Shown piece by piece: positions 49,233-58,898 of a DNA stretch of 64,000 nt. The stretch spans positions 1 to 64,000 of the forward strand of contig NZ_FMYY01000005.1 in assembly GCF_900101595.1 (NCBI RefSeq), given 5' to 3'. The first letter of the stretch is position 1. The number at the start of each line of letters is the position of its first letter. Source of the DNA: Paenibacillus sp. cl123. Lineage in GTDB: Bacteria; Bacillota; Bacilli; Paenibacillales; NBRC-103111. Below the pieces are notes generated by a model. It was not told where the DNA came from. It made no database searches and worked only from the letters and a program-made list of their open reading frames with translations. The position numbers and the translations under genes were made by a program.

Positions 49233-49775
49233 ATGAGAATGGAGCAAGTCGTGGTTGGCTTAGGCTTTACAGCTGTTGCAGGCGGCTTAGTCCGTATGGC
49301 GATGACGCCGGCGGCCCTGATATGGGGAACGGACAGCACACAGGAGCTTTGGGCGGGATTAATCGCATGCTGGCTGATGGCTATCGGTTCGCTGGGGCTG
49401 TTTCTGGCTCAGGTTCAGCAGACGGGTGTGCTGGGACTGATATCTTCTTTGGCTTTAACGCTGTCCAATATGATAACCGCATGCCTGGTCTGGTCGACGA
49501 TGCTGGGCGCTGTGCCACCGGACGGTTCATTGGTTCTTCCCATAAACAGCCTATTGATGCTTGCGGGCCTGGTTATATTTGCGGCGGTGACCTGGAGAGG
49601 CGGGATTCTGCCTCGTTGGGCGGCCGTGCTGCTGCTGGTCTGGCCGTTCGTGACGCTTATTCCGGGAACGGAGGCATACGGAGCTGTCTTGTGGGGCTTG
49701 GCTTATATCGGTCTCGGGCTTCCCGTCTGGCTCAACAAAAAAGCCGCTCCCGTCAAAGGTTGGGCGGAGCTGTAA
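49233..49775 (+). CDS. Small multi-pass membrane protein, unknown
   Basis: 180 residues with about five hydrophobic helices (near residues 10-28, 40-60, 67-90, 105-125, 130-175) and few charges. No motif is recognised. GTG at 49224, ATG at 49233 and ATG at 49239 are in frame; AAGGAAG at 49217-49223 fits the ATG at 49233. It stands alone between the rpn gene and the convergent GH4 gene. No function is proposed. Confidence 0.7.
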   Translation: MRMEQVVVGLGFTAVAGGLVRMAMTPAALIWGTDSTQELWAGLIACWLMAIGSLGLFLAQVQQTGVLGLISSLALTLSNMITACLVWSTMLGAVPPDGSLVLPINSLLMLAGLVIFAAVTWRGGILPRWAAVLLLVWPFVTLIPGTEAYGAVLWGLAYIGLGLPVWLNKKAAPVKGWAEL

Positions 49776-49776
49776 C

Positions 49777-49796
49777 GGAAGCTGGATTCAGCTTCC
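49777..49796. terminator. Hairpin between convergent membrane protein and GH4 genes
   Basis: GGAAGCTG (49777-49784) pairs perfectly with CAGCTTCC (49789-49796) around GATT. The T-run is poor on either strand. Confidence 0.4.
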
Positions 49797-49928
49797 AACA
49801 GCATGGCGGCGGCTTCAATTAGCTCCGAGTTTCACCGGATATATGTTTACGGCTAGCATACAGCCTTATCGCCCGCGTTCCCCTTCCATCAGCGTTCCGC
49901 CTCATCCTCATGCTGTGCGCCGATTCCC

Positions 49929-51437
49929 CTATTTCCCGGCTGCCGCCCGGTTTTTGCCTTTGTCGGATTGTCCGGCGTTTTCGCTGGCCGCGGCGCGGTT
50001 GTTCCGCATGTCCTCCACCGACTTCACCTGCAGGCGGGCGGCTCCCCGGTAGCTATCCCGGGTAGGCAGCCGGGGCTCTGCGGCGAGTCTGGCTTTGGCG
50101 GCGGCAATCGCATCCGCGTACTGGGGAAGCCAAGGTTCGCCGGCCACGAGCATCTCGTCGACCATCTGCCAGATTTCCTTCGGATTGCAGACGGCGCCGA
50201 CGAGCGGGTCCATCATGAACGCTTGGCGCAGCAGGGCATCGTCCCCCCGAACGGCGGCTTCGACCGCCAGCCGCTGCACGGAGATGCTGACGCTGCAGAC
50301 CGCGGCCGGTCCGAGCGGCAGGTCACCTACCGTCGGCATGGAGATGCCGTTGAAGTCCACATAACCGGGAGCTTCGATCACGGCATCTGCCGGCAGGTTG
50401 GCGATAATGCCGTTGTTCACCACGTTGAAGTGGCCGCGGTACAATCGGCCTGTCTCCAGCGCCTCGATGATATACGAGCCGTGCTCGTGCCCGCGCTTCT
50501 CCGGGGTAAACGTCATGGCCGGCTCCTTCATCCAGTTCGGGAAATCGGTCTCGAACCAGCTCCGCCCTTCCGTACAAACCCGCAAGTAACCGCCAGTTTC
50601 CCCGTTGATCCATGATCCTAGATCGATCCAGTCCAGCATCTCCTCCGGGCGCTTCCGGTACCAAGGCACGTATTCGCTCAGATGTCCGTTTGACTCGGTG
50701 CTGTAGTAGCCGAAGCGGCGCAGCATATCGATGCGCACCTTCTCGGTGCGGGCAAAATCTTCATGACGCTCGAACGCCGCCAGCAGCTCGCCGGTCAGAT
50801 CCCGGCCTTTATGCCGGATCTGGATATACCAGGTCTGGTGATTGATGCCCGCGCAAATAATATCCACTTCCTCCTGCTGCAGGCCGAACACTTCGGCAAT
50901 TTGCCGGTGTCCGTGCTGGACGCCATGGCACAGGCCGACGGTGCGCACGCCGCCGTATTTATTGCAGGCCCAGGTCAGCATAGCCATCGGATTGGCATAA
51001 TTCAGCAGCAGCGCGTCCGCCGCTGCGACTTCGCGGATATCGCGGCAAATATCGAGCATGACCGCGATGCCCCGCTGACTGTACATGATGCCCCCGGCGC
51101 AAAGCGTATCCCCTACGCATTGATCTACGCCGTATTTCAGCGGTATGTCCACATCATGGGCGAACGCTTCCAAGCCTCCTACGCGAATGGTGCAGAAAAT
51201 ATATTTGGCCCCGCGCAGCGCCTCCCGGCGGTCCGTCGTGGCCTGGATCGTGACGTTCAACCCGTTCTCTGCGATATCGCGGCGGCACAGCTCGGTCACC
51301 ATCTCCAGGTTATGCTCATGGATGTCTGTAAATGCAACCTCAATCTCGTGAAATTCCGGCACAGTGAGCAGATCCCGCAAAATTCCCCTTGTAAAACCGA
51401 TGCTTCCCGCCCCGATAAAAGCGACCTTGAATGACAT
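49929..51437 (-). CDS. GH4 family glycosidase (MelA-like alpha-galactosidase/glucosidase)
   Basis: 502 residues. N-terminal NAD-binding FIGAGSIGFTRGILRDLL, then the Mn2+ ligands in GLCHGVQHG (Cys and His) and AGINHQTW (His), which are diagnostic of GH4. GH4 enzymes cleave by an oxidation-elimination mechanism needing NAD and Mn2+. The C-terminal 45 residues are a charged, low-complexity extension. The precise sugar is uncertain; alpha-galactosides fit best for the MelA branch. It follows an AraC regulator on the same strand, and the importer genes lie beyond, so this is one catabolic module. Confidence 0.88.
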   Translation of the reverse strand: MSFKVAFIGAGSIGFTRGILRDLLTVPEFHEIEVAFTDIHEHNLEMVTELCRRDIAENGLNVTIQATTDRREALRGAKYIFCTIRVGGLEAFAHDVDIPLKYGVDQCVGDTLCAGGIMYSQRGIAVMLDICRDIREVAAADALLLNYANPMAMLTWACNKYGGVRTVGLCHGVQHGHRQIAEVFGLQQEEVDIICAGINHQTWYIQIRHKGRDLTGELLAAFERHEDFARTEKVRIDMLRRFGYYSTESNGHLSEYVPWYRKRPEEMLDWIDLGSWINGETGGYLRVCTEGRSWFETDFPNWMKEPAMTFTPEKRGHEHGSYIIEALETGRLYRGHFNVVNNGIIANLPADAVIEAPGYVDFNGISMPTVGDLPLGPAAVCSVSISVQRLAVEAAVRGDDALLRQAFMMDPLVGAVCNPKEIWQMVDEMLVAGEPWLPQYADAIAAAKARLAAEPRLPTRDSYRGAARLQVKSVEDMRNNRAAASENAGQSDKGKNRAAAGK

Positions 51438-51554
51438 CCCGATAACCTCCGTTTAGGTATGGATATAAGTGCTGCTGTCTCTTACTCAAGCCGATTGTAT
51501 CAGGATGGGAGCGTGAAAGGTTACCAAGATCGTGACTTGCCGCAAGCGTCCTTG

Positions 51555-52469
51555 TCAGAAATCGTCACTTCGTTCCGGAACCCGCGCCTCGGCGCGAATC
51601 GATCTGCGAAATTCCGTTGGCGTAAGTCCCGTCTGCTTCTTGAACAAGGAATGAAAATATTGCCGGCTTCCTACGCCGACATAGTCGGCTACGTCCAGAA
51701 TGGGAATATCGGTATGCAGCAGCATCTTCGCCTTCTCGATCCGCAAGTCCGTCAAATAGCCGGTCAGCGACCTGCCCGTCTGCGTCCGGAAAATCCGGTG
51801 CAGATAGCCCGGATGCAGGCTGACGGCCGCCGCGATATCCTTCACGCGGATGTCGCGGTCATAATTATGATGCATGAATTCGACGCATTGTCTGATGTAA
51901 TAGTCGGCATGCGGCTGCCGGCTGTCCTCCGCGCTGCGCTGCAGCCGCGCGATCCGTATCAGCAGCTGCATCATCTGCAGCCGGATGAGGAGCCGGCTGT
52001 TTTTGTCTTTTCCATCTAGCTCCAGCACCAGGCTTTTCAACAGATGATATACCTCGTCCGGATCGCGCAGCACGATATGGGCGAGCCCGGCGGCGAGCAG
52101 CCGCCCAAGAGGTTCATCTTGGGCCGACAGCAGTCGTACCGAAGGAAACGGATCGTCCGGCCGGCAAGGCTCGAAGCGGAACTCGATGTTCAGCATCCGG
52201 CAGGGCAAGCCGTCCTCCACGATCAGCCGGTGGGGAATGTCGGCGTTCAACAGGATGAACTCTCCTTTTTTGAGCAGGACGCGCTCTATGTGCTTTCCCT
52301 GCTGCAGATCGACCCGGCAATGTCCCGAGATGATATACATAATTTCGGTGTCGGCATGCTGATGAAAGGCCATCTGGAACGAGATCCATTGCTTGAAATA
52401 ATAAGCTCGTACGCGAGGGTGATAATCGCCCTCAAGCAAGCCGGCTTGAAATAAGCTTTGCTCCGCCAT
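51555..52469 (-). CDS. AraC-family regulator of the GH4/importer module
   Basis: 304 residues. The N-terminal cupin FQMAFHQHADTEIMYIISG (about 33-51) binds a sugar; the C-terminal HTH pair begins with VKDIAAAVSLHPGYLHRIF and ILDVADYVGVGSRQYFHSLF. GGGGGAT before the ATG at 52469 is clear; the frame extends to 52559 without a ribosome site. It is divergent from the permease operon, and two perfect palindromes plus GGAAAC half-sites lie between them, so it likely controls both sides. Confidence 0.88.
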   Translation of the reverse strand: MAEQSLFQAGLLEGDYHPRVRAYYFKQWISFQMAFHQHADTEIMYIISGHCRVDLQQGKHIERVLLKKGEFILLNADIPHRLIVEDGLPCRMLNIEFRFEPCRPDDPFPSVRLLSAQDEPLGRLLAAGLAHIVLRDPDEVYHLLKSLVLELDGKDKNSRLLIRLQMMQLLIRIARLQRSAEDSRQPHADYYIRQCVEFMHHNYDRDIRVKDIAAAVSLHPGYLHRIFRTQTGRSLTGYLTDLRIEKAKMLLHTDIPILDVADYVGVGSRQYFHSLFKKQTGLTPTEFRRSIRAEARVPERSDDF

Positions 52470-52605
52470 GCTGCATCCCCCTGTATTGTGTAAATATCCG
52501 CTCCTGCCCCTATCATGCCGAATATCCGGCAGGAGCACAAGCGGCGAATGACTCCGCAAGCCCGGTAAAGGCCCGGAGCCGGGGCCTCATTATCCCGCTC
52601 TGTCC

Positions 52606-52666
52606 CGATTGTACAATCGCAGGAAACGGCCGTTTCCTTGGATATGCAATTGCCGGAAACGGAAAC
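52606..52666. promoter_or_regulatory. Palindromic operator cluster before the importer operon
   Basis: Two perfect palindromes stand 2 bp apart: CGATTGTACAATCG (52606-52619) and GGAAACGGCCGTTTCC (52622-52637). Two further direct GGAAAC copies (52655-52660, 52661-52666) follow. The second palindrome resembles LacI-type sites, the direct copies an AraC-type site. Confidence 0.6.
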
Positions 52667-52716
52667 GGGGCTTAGGATGGGGAGCAGAAACTGAATTCAA
52701 CAAGGCAGGTGGAAAG

Positions 52717-53703
52717 ATGAACGCGGTCAAGTCACAAGCAGACGGAATGTCTGCGATCTCCAGCCGACCGGGTTACCGGGAAGGGAAGCAATTGAAGCGG
52801 AGAGGCTGGATGCGGGATATAAGCAGAGACCGGTACCTGTACCTGCTTGCGCTCCCGATGGTGCTCTATTTTCTTATTTTCAAATATGTGCCGATGTGGG
52901 GGCTCGTCATCTCGTTTCAGGAGTATTCCCCCTATACGGGGATTGCCGGTAGTCCTTGGGTCGGCCTGGAGCATTTTCAGCGCTTTTTCGCTCATCCGGA
53001 TTTTTGGAAGCTGCTGCGCAATACATTTGCGATCAATTTGTTCGGGCTTGTATTTTTCTTTCCGCTGCCGATCCTGCTGTCCATTCTTTTGAATGAAATG
53101 CGGCATCAAGCCTACAAGCGGATTTTGCAGTCCATCGTCTACCTGCCGCATTTTCTGTCGTGGGTCATTATCGCTGGAATCACTTTTCTGATGCTGTCGC
53201 AGTCCAAAGGCATCGTCAACGAGCTGATTGCGTGGATGGGCTATGAAAAGATCGATTTCCTGAGCGATTCCCGGCTGTTCTGGATCAATCTGACGTTGCA
53301 GTCCATCTGGAAGGATGCGGGCTGGGGGACGATCATCTTCCTCGCGGCGATCGCGGGCATCGACCCCGGCTTGTATGAAGCGGCCAAAATCGACGGAGCC
53401 GGCCGGTTCCGCCAAATGTGGCATGTCACCTTGCCGGGCATCCGCAACGTCATCATGATCCTGCTGATCCTGAGAATCGGGCATATGATGGATGTCGGCT
53501 TCGAGCAGGTATTTCTGATGATGAACGGAGCTGTATCCGATGTGGCGGATGTATTCGATACTTATGTTTACCGGTCGGGGATTCAGCAAGGACAATTCAG
53601 CTACAGCACGGCCGTCGGCTTCTTCAAGTCGGTTGTAGGACTTGTTCTGGTTATCGGCGCTAACCGGTTGGCCAAGAAGTTCGGTCAGGAAGGCATTTAT
53701 TAA
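52717..53703 (+). CDS. ABC sugar transporter permease (LplB-like)
   Basis: 328 residues, about six membrane helices. The first part is a cytosolic basic stretch, then YLLALPMVLYFLIFKYVPMW, which is typical of LplB/YtcP-type permeases. The EAA loop EAAKIDGAGRFRQMWHVTLP is at about residues 224-243 and contacts the ATPase. AGGTGGAAAG fits the ATG at 52717; an upstream reading frame from 52609 has no ribosome site. It is followed 21 bp later by the second permease. No ATPase gene is near; a shared MsmX-type protein is presumed. Confidence 0.92.
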   Translation: MNAVKSQADGMSAISSRPGYREGKQLKRRGWMRDISRDRYLYLLALPMVLYFLIFKYVPMWGLVISFQEYSPYTGIAGSPWVGLEHFQRFFAHPDFWKLLRNTFAINLFGLVFFFPLPILLSILLNEMRHQAYKRILQSIVYLPHFLSWVIIAGITFLMLSQSKGIVNELIAWMGYEKIDFLSDSRLFWINLTLQSIWKDAGWGTIIFLAAIAGIDPGLYEAAKIDGAGRFRQMWHVTLPGIRNVIMILLILRIGHMMDVGFEQVFLMMNGAVSDVADVFDTYVYRSGIQQGQFSYSTAVGFFKSVVGLVLVIGANRLAKKFGQEGIY

Positions 53704-53724
53704 AAATCAAGCGAGGCGATAGCT

Positions 53725-54603
53725 ATGAGCCAGGCCCATAAAGACCGTTTATTTGACGCATGCAATTATGTTCTATTGACCTTGATTACATTGGTCTGTC
53801 TGTTCCCGCTGTACTATGTGTTCGTCGTCTCCTTCACCCACCCGGATGAGTATATCCGCAAAGGCTTCGTGCTGTTCCCCGAGCATTGGAGCCTGACCTC
53901 CTACAGCTATCTGCTCTCGAACAGCGATTTTGCGAAAGCTACGGGCGTCAGCTTCTACCTGGCGACGGTCGGTACGGCTCTAAGTCTGATCATAACGGCT
54001 TCAGGCGCTTATGCCTTGTCGAGAAAGCGGCTGCGGGGGAGGCGGGTCCTGCTGATTCTCATTTTGCTGACGACCTTGTTCAGTCCGGGGATTATTCCCA
54101 ACTACTTGCTGGTCCGGGAGCTGGGGCTGATCAACAGCCTTTGGGCGCTTATCGTTCCGGTATTGTCCAACGGGTTTTATGTGATTTTGATGAAAGGTTT
54201 CTTCGACAGCATCCCCGATGAACTGGAGGAGTCCGCCAAGATGGACGGAGCCAGCGATATCGGCGTGTTTTTCCGGATTATATTGCCGTTGTCTTTGGCG
54301 GCGCTCGCGGCATTCGGACTGTTCTATGCGGTGGCTTACTGGAACACCTTCTTCTCGGCCGTGCTGTACATCAATGATACGGATAAACGTCCGCTCCAGG
54401 TTCTGCTGCAAATCATGCTGATCGATTCCTCGACGACCGCATCCGGAGATGTGGCCCGCGAGCTGGCGGCGGAGCAGACAATTCCCACCGAAACGTTAAA
54501 GATGGCGGCTGTCGTCATCGCCACGGTGCCGATTGTGCTCGTGTATCCGTTTTTGCAGAAGCATTTCTCCAAAGGGGTCATGCTTGGTTCCATCAAGGGT
54601 TGA
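53725..54603 (+). CDS. ABC sugar transporter permease (LplC-like)
   Basis: 292 residues with six membrane helices. The start NYVLLTLITLVCLFPLYYVFV and the EAA loop EESAKMDGASDIGVFFRIIL are those of LplC/YtcP permeases. It pairs with the preceding permease to form the channel for an oligosaccharide importer. AAGCGAGGCG precedes the ATG. The next gene, for the binding protein, begins 128 bp later. Confidence 0.92.
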   Translation: MSQAHKDRLFDACNYVLLTLITLVCLFPLYYVFVVSFTHPDEYIRKGFVLFPEHWSLTSYSYLLSNSDFAKATGVSFYLATVGTALSLIITASGAYALSRKRLRGRRVLLILILLTTLFSPGIIPNYLLVRELGLINSLWALIVPVLSNGFYVILMKGFFDSIPDELEESAKMDGASDIGVFFRIILPLSLAALAAFGLFYAVAYWNTFFSAVLYINDTDKRPLQVLLQIMLIDSSTTASGDVARELAAEQTIPTETLKMAAVVIATVPIVLVYPFLQKHFSKGVMLGSIKG

Positions 54604-54731
54604 CCCAAGCGGCTGCCGTTCTTGACGGGGATGATGAAATCCGCGCTGCCGCTTCAGGAAATGAGCGCGGTTTCTTTGACCATACGATTGAAAGCGTTAT
54701 AATCAAAGAGATGAAGGGGATGACAGGAAAG

Positions 54732-56261
54732 ATGAACAAAAGCAGATGGATGGGGTTATCATTGGCGGTTGCGGTGACAAGCGTTGGCTTGCTGGCGGGC
54801 TGTGCGAAGGAAGAGGGAGGGGCTGTAAACGGCGAGGCGGGCTCGTCTGCTCCGGCTGCGCCGACACCGATCAAAATTTTTCTGAATCAGCAGACGCCCG
54901 AGGTGCTGCCTTCGAATAACCCCGTTCTACAGGAAATCGAGAAGCGGACGAATACGAAGCTGCAGATCCAATGGGTGCCGAGCAATACGCTGAATGACAA
55001 AACGAAGGTTACTTTGGCCTCCGGGGATATTCCCGATCTGATGCTGATCACCAATATATTCGATCCCCAATTCGTGACGATGATGAAGCAGGGGGCCTTC
55101 TGGGATTTGACGCCGTTCATCAAGAGTTATCCGAATATGAGCGCGCTGCCGGAGCAAATCTGGAAGGATGCGAGCAGCGGGGGCAAAAGCTACGGTCTGC
55201 CGAGAATCCGGCCGATGGAGGGCGGAGGCAGCATGCCGATGCTGCGCAAGGACTGGCTCGACAAGCTCAAGCTGGACGTGCCGGTGACGATGGAGGACAT
55301 GTATCAGGTAGCCAAGGCATTCACCCAGCTTGACCCGGACGGCAACGGCAAAAACGATACGTTCGGCATCACCGGGCATCTGGAAGTCGATCATATGGGC
55401 AGCTTGAACTGGGTGGAGCAAGTATTTACAGGCAACACGGGCAAGTGGAAGCTGATAGACGGGCAGCTTGCGCCTACTGTATTTGACCCGGGCATGAGAG
55501 AGGCTCTGATCTGGATGAATCGGCTGTACAGCGAGAAGCTCATTACCCCGGACTTCTCGATTATGAAAAGTACGCAAGCACGCGACGAACTGATGGCAGG
55601 GAAGGCAGGCATGTTGGGATCGGCGATGAATCCGCAGTGGCTGTTCACGGAAGCGATCCGCAAGCATACTCCGCAAGGCGATATGCTGCCTGTCGTGTCC
55701 TTAACCGGTCCTTACGGCAAGTTTGTGGATAAGCAATCCGGCGTATTCGGCATGTTCGTCATCCCCAAGACGGTGCCGGAGGCCAAGATGAAGAAGCTGC
55801 TGGAATTTATGGACTTCGGCTACTCGGATGAAGGCTCCGACCTGGCGCTGTACGGTATCAAGGGCGTTCACTATACCGAGCAGGGCGATATGAAGATTGC
55901 GACGGAGCAGGCCAAGACCGATATGGTCGGACAAAACATTTTGGGGCAAATGTACGGGAAATATGAGAAATATCAGCGCGCATTCCTGACGGGCATCCCG
56001 GCTGACCTCTACGAGCGGAACAAAAAGATCATCGACCAGCGTGCGGAAATCAGCAAAGCGGATGAAGCGTACGGACTGGAATCGGCGACATATATCAAGG
56101 TAGGCAAGGATATAGACAAAAGCATTCAGGACATGAAGGTCAAAGTGATGCTGGGCAAGGTGCCGTTAACGGATTGGGATAAATTTGTGAGCGATTTGAA
56201 AAATAATAATGACTTCAAGCAAATTATCAAGGAAATGAACGAAGCTTATAAAAATCGGTAA
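54732..56261 (+). CDS. ABC sugar-binding lipoprotein (LplA-like)
   Basis: 509 residues. Signal peptide with lipobox LLAGC near residue 24, then a type 1 extracellular solute-binding domain (PTPIKIFLNQQTPEVL; LDPDGNGKNDTFGITGH, a conserved stretch of LplA-type proteins). Starts at 54711, 54720 and 54732 are all in frame; the last has GGAAAG close by and gives a normal signal. It would capture oligosaccharides for the two permeases upstream. The sugar is unknown, but the GH4 gene suggests alpha-galactosides. Confidence 0.9.
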   Translation: MNKSRWMGLSLAVAVTSVGLLAGCAKEEGGAVNGEAGSSAPAAPTPIKIFLNQQTPEVLPSNNPVLQEIEKRTNTKLQIQWVPSNTLNDKTKVTLASGDIPDLMLITNIFDPQFVTMMKQGAFWDLTPFIKSYPNMSALPEQIWKDASSGGKSYGLPRIRPMEGGGSMPMLRKDWLDKLKLDVPVTMEDMYQVAKAFTQLDPDGNGKNDTFGITGHLEVDHMGSLNWVEQVFTGNTGKWKLIDGQLAPTVFDPGMREALIWMNRLYSEKLITPDFSIMKSTQARDELMAGKAGMLGSAMNPQWLFTEAIRKHTPQGDMLPVVSLTGPYGKFVDKQSGVFGMFVIPKTVPEAKMKKLLEFMDFGYSDEGSDLALYGIKGVHYTEQGDMKIATEQAKTDMVGQNILGQMYGKYEKYQRAFLTGIPADLYERNKKIIDQRAEISKADEAYGLESATYIKVGKDIDKSIQDMKVKVMLGKVPLTDWDKFVSDLKNNNDFKQIIKEMNEAYKNR

Positions 56262-56308
56262 GACGGCTGCCCGCAGCCTGATCGAAACCGGTTCGGGAGG
56301 GACAGGGA

Positions 56309-58681
56309 GTGGGGGCGAGGGCCAGGAAACCGTTTTTGCGCAAAAGCTTTTACATCATTCTGCTGCTCACATGCATCCCTTCCCTGCTGACGGGCATGTT
56401 CGTATATGTGTTCGGAACAAGCCAGATCGAGCGGGAGATCAACAGCATCCATGTCAATCAGCTGCAGCGGGCCGTGCAAGGGATCGACCGCGATTTGACC
56501 GATCTAGAGCTGGTTTCCTCCCAGTGGACGATTAATCCGGTGTTGGACGGCACGCTAAGGGCGGCCGATCCCGAGGTTTCTTTCGAGCAGATTCATAACC
56601 TCTATAAGACGCTTGCCTCAATGAAGGGCAGCAATCCGATGGTCGACGCGATTTATCTGTACATCAAGAAATCCGGCATGCTGGTGTCCGACCTCCAGGG
56701 CGCCAAGCGCTTGTCCGAGGATGAAAGGCGGCGCGTGGAGGAGCTGCTCGGCCAGGAGAGGGATATCTACTGGGTCACTGGCGACGAGCGGACGCCGCAA
56801 CTATTTTCCCATGCGCGGCATCTGCTGGTCACCCAATCCCCGGCAGGCTCCCAGCAGAGGCTCGGGGCGATTTTCCTGACGATCGATGAAGAGCGTTTGA
56901 ACCAGCTTGTCGGCACAGCTCAGTGGAGCGGGGATTCGCCGGTGCTGCTGCTGAACGGACAAGGCCAGCCGATCTCCTACGGTCATGAGGGACGGGGAGG
57001 CGTTGGAGGGCTTGGAGAACGCGAAGGGCATGGAGGAAACGAAGGACACGGGGGACGTGAAGGGCTGGAGGCTTCCTTGCAGCAGGCTGTGATGAATAAG
57101 GAGGGCTCGAGCGGGACGTATCTGACCGATTGGAAGCAGGAAAGCTACAGCGTGTCGTATTCCCGCTTCTCGCGACTCGGAGAAACCTGGACCTATATCA
57201 CGGCAACGCCCTTGTCCGGCTTGACCGCTCCGGTCGTAACCTTGTCCCGCATTATTGCGGCTATCGGCCTGACCGTGCTGGGCTTGTCGCTCATTATTTC
57301 CTGGCTGGCCTCCCGACACTTGTACAGGCCGCTGCACCGGCTGCTTGAGCGCCTGAACGCTACCTTCCGGAACGTCGAGCTGGAGGACGGCGACGGCGGC
57401 AAGGATGAATTCGATTGGCTGGAGAAGCAGTGGACATCCGTAACGAGGGAAAGCAGGCTGCTGCAGACGCGGCTGGAGGAGAGCCTGCCCCTGCAGCGGG
57501 AAGGTTTCTTTCTGCAGCTCGTTCAAGGCCATCTGTATTCGCTGACGGAATCCGAGCTGCGCCAGCGCATGAGCCTGCTCGGCTGGGAGACGCACGAGCG
57601 CTGCTTCAGCGTCTCCGTCTTCTATCTGAGCGGCTTCCCGGAGCTTTCGGAGAGGTTCTCCGAAGGCGATGAGCCGCTCGTTACATTTGCTGCGGCCAAT
57701 GTGATTAACGAGGTGGCGCGCAGGCGCTTCGACCAGGCGCATGTGATTCATTTCCAGGACTTGCATGTTGGTCTGGTTGCCGCAGCTCCGGGGCAGCGTG
57801 AGCAGCTGCGCTCTGTCGTGCTGGCGACGATTCGGGAGGCGATGGACGCCTTGACGCAGACGCTCCGGCTCCAGGTTACTGTCAGCCTCGGGAAGAGCGC
57901 CGACCGCGCCGACCGCATAGCCGAGGCGATGGAAGAGGCGCTGCATGCGCTGCGTTACCGGAATATGAATGAAAGCCAGCAAATTCTCGACATGGAAGAA
58001 TGGATCGCCCACGGAGACAGCCGGTTTGAGTATCCGTTCGATGAGGAGAAGGCCATTGTTCAGGCATTCAAGATGGGACTGGCGGAGGAAACGACGGCGC
58101 TGCTGGAGCCGTTCATGCTTCGTCTGGAGCGGCAGTCGGCGCGGCAGCTTCACGTACAGCAAGGGATGACGCAGCTGCTGGGCAACCTGCATCATGCGAT
58201 CCTGCAGGCGGGATTTGATCCGTCCGAGCTCTACGAGGGAGCGAACCATTACGTGGAGCTGAGCGAGCTGAAGGATGCCGACAAGATGAAGAAATGGTTC
58301 GCTCACAGAGTCATCGAGCCGTATATTCAGGTCTATTTGTCTTCGCAGCAGCTGCATATGAAACAGCTCGCGGAGCAAATTATCCGGTATCTCGAGCAAA
58401 GCTACGCGCGGGATATTTCGCTGGAGCAGTGTGCCGACAAGCTCGGCACTTACCCCAAGAAAATCAATCAGGCGATCAAGCTGGCAACGGGGATGACCTT
58501 TGTCGATTATTTGACGAGCTTCCGGATGGAGAAGGCGAAGCGGTTTCTGGTGGAAACGGACGAGAAGATCAATGATATCGCCGAGAAGGTCGGCTATCAG
58601 CCGTCCTATTTCAACCGCTTGTTCAAGCGACAGGAGGGCGTAACGCCCGGGCAATACCGGGAGCGGCGGGAGCGGGGGTAG
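56309..58681 (+). CDS. AraC-family regulator with extracellular sensor (YesS-like)
   Basis: 790 residues. Membrane helix at about 13-33, an extracellular Cache-like sensor to about 305, second helix at about 312-335, HAMP-like linker, and a C-terminal AraC HTH (LEQCADKLGTYPKKINQAIK and INDIAEKVGYQPSYFNRLFK). Such regulators sense sugar outside and act without a kinase. A Gly/His/Glu-rich insert (about 224-253, DNA 56982-57066) sits in the sensor. The start is a GTG at 56309 after ACAGGGA. It lies after the binding protein of the importer, 47 bp away, and is probably in its operon. Confidence 0.88.
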   Translation: MGARARKPFLRKSFYIILLLTCIPSLLTGMFVYVFGTSQIEREINSIHVNQLQRAVQGIDRDLTDLELVSSQWTINPVLDGTLRAADPEVSFEQIHNLYKTLASMKGSNPMVDAIYLYIKKSGMLVSDLQGAKRLSEDERRRVEELLGQERDIYWVTGDERTPQLFSHARHLLVTQSPAGSQQRLGAIFLTIDEERLNQLVGTAQWSGDSPVLLLNGQGQPISYGHEGRGGVGGLGEREGHGGNEGHGGREGLEASLQQAVMNKEGSSGTYLTDWKQESYSVSYSRFSRLGETWTYITATPLSGLTAPVVTLSRIIAAIGLTVLGLSLIISWLASRHLYRPLHRLLERLNATFRNVELEDGDGGKDEFDWLEKQWTSVTRESRLLQTRLEESLPLQREGFFLQLVQGHLYSLTESELRQRMSLLGWETHERCFSVSVFYLSGFPELSERFSEGDEPLVTFAAANVINEVARRRFDQAHVIHFQDLHVGLVAAAPGQREQLRSVVLATIREAMDALTQTLRLQVTVSLGKSADRADRIAEAMEEALHALRYRNMNESQQILDMEEWIAHGDSRFEYPFDEEKAIVQAFKMGLAEETTALLEPFMLRLERQSARQLHVQQGMTQLLGNLHHAILQAGFDPSELYEGANHYVELSELKDADKMKKWFAHRVIEPYIQVYLSSQQLHMKQLAEQIIRYLEQSYARDISLEQCADKLGTYPKKINQAIKLATGMTFVDYLTSFRMEKAKRFLVETDEKINDIAEKVGYQPSYFNRLFKRQEGVTPGQYRERRERG

Positions 58682-58751
58682 GCGCAGATTGGGCTTATGG
58701 CTTCCAGGTGAGCCAGAGGCTCATTGAGGCAGGCGATTTTCGGCAGATGAG

Positions 58752-58800
58752 AAAGAGGCGTTTCTAGGAGCAGTTTTCTGCTTAAGGATGCGCCTCTTTA
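58752..58800 (+). terminator. Terminator after the sensor-regulator gene
   Basis: AAAGAGGCG (58752-58760) pairs with CGCCTCTTT (58791-58799), with an inner AGCAG/CTGCT hairpin. Confidence 0.7.
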
Positions 58801-58898
58801 AATTTATTTGGGGCCTGTCAGCTAGGGCCGCGGCATCTGCCGTTCTGGCTCATACGATAAAGCGAAGTTATCGCGCAAGGAGGGGGAGTGTCGCCGGA

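Noticed and set aside
56801..58654. 617-codon minus-strand frame opposite the sensor-regulator gene
   Set aside because: Shadow of the real AraC-type gene; no motif and no ribosome site.
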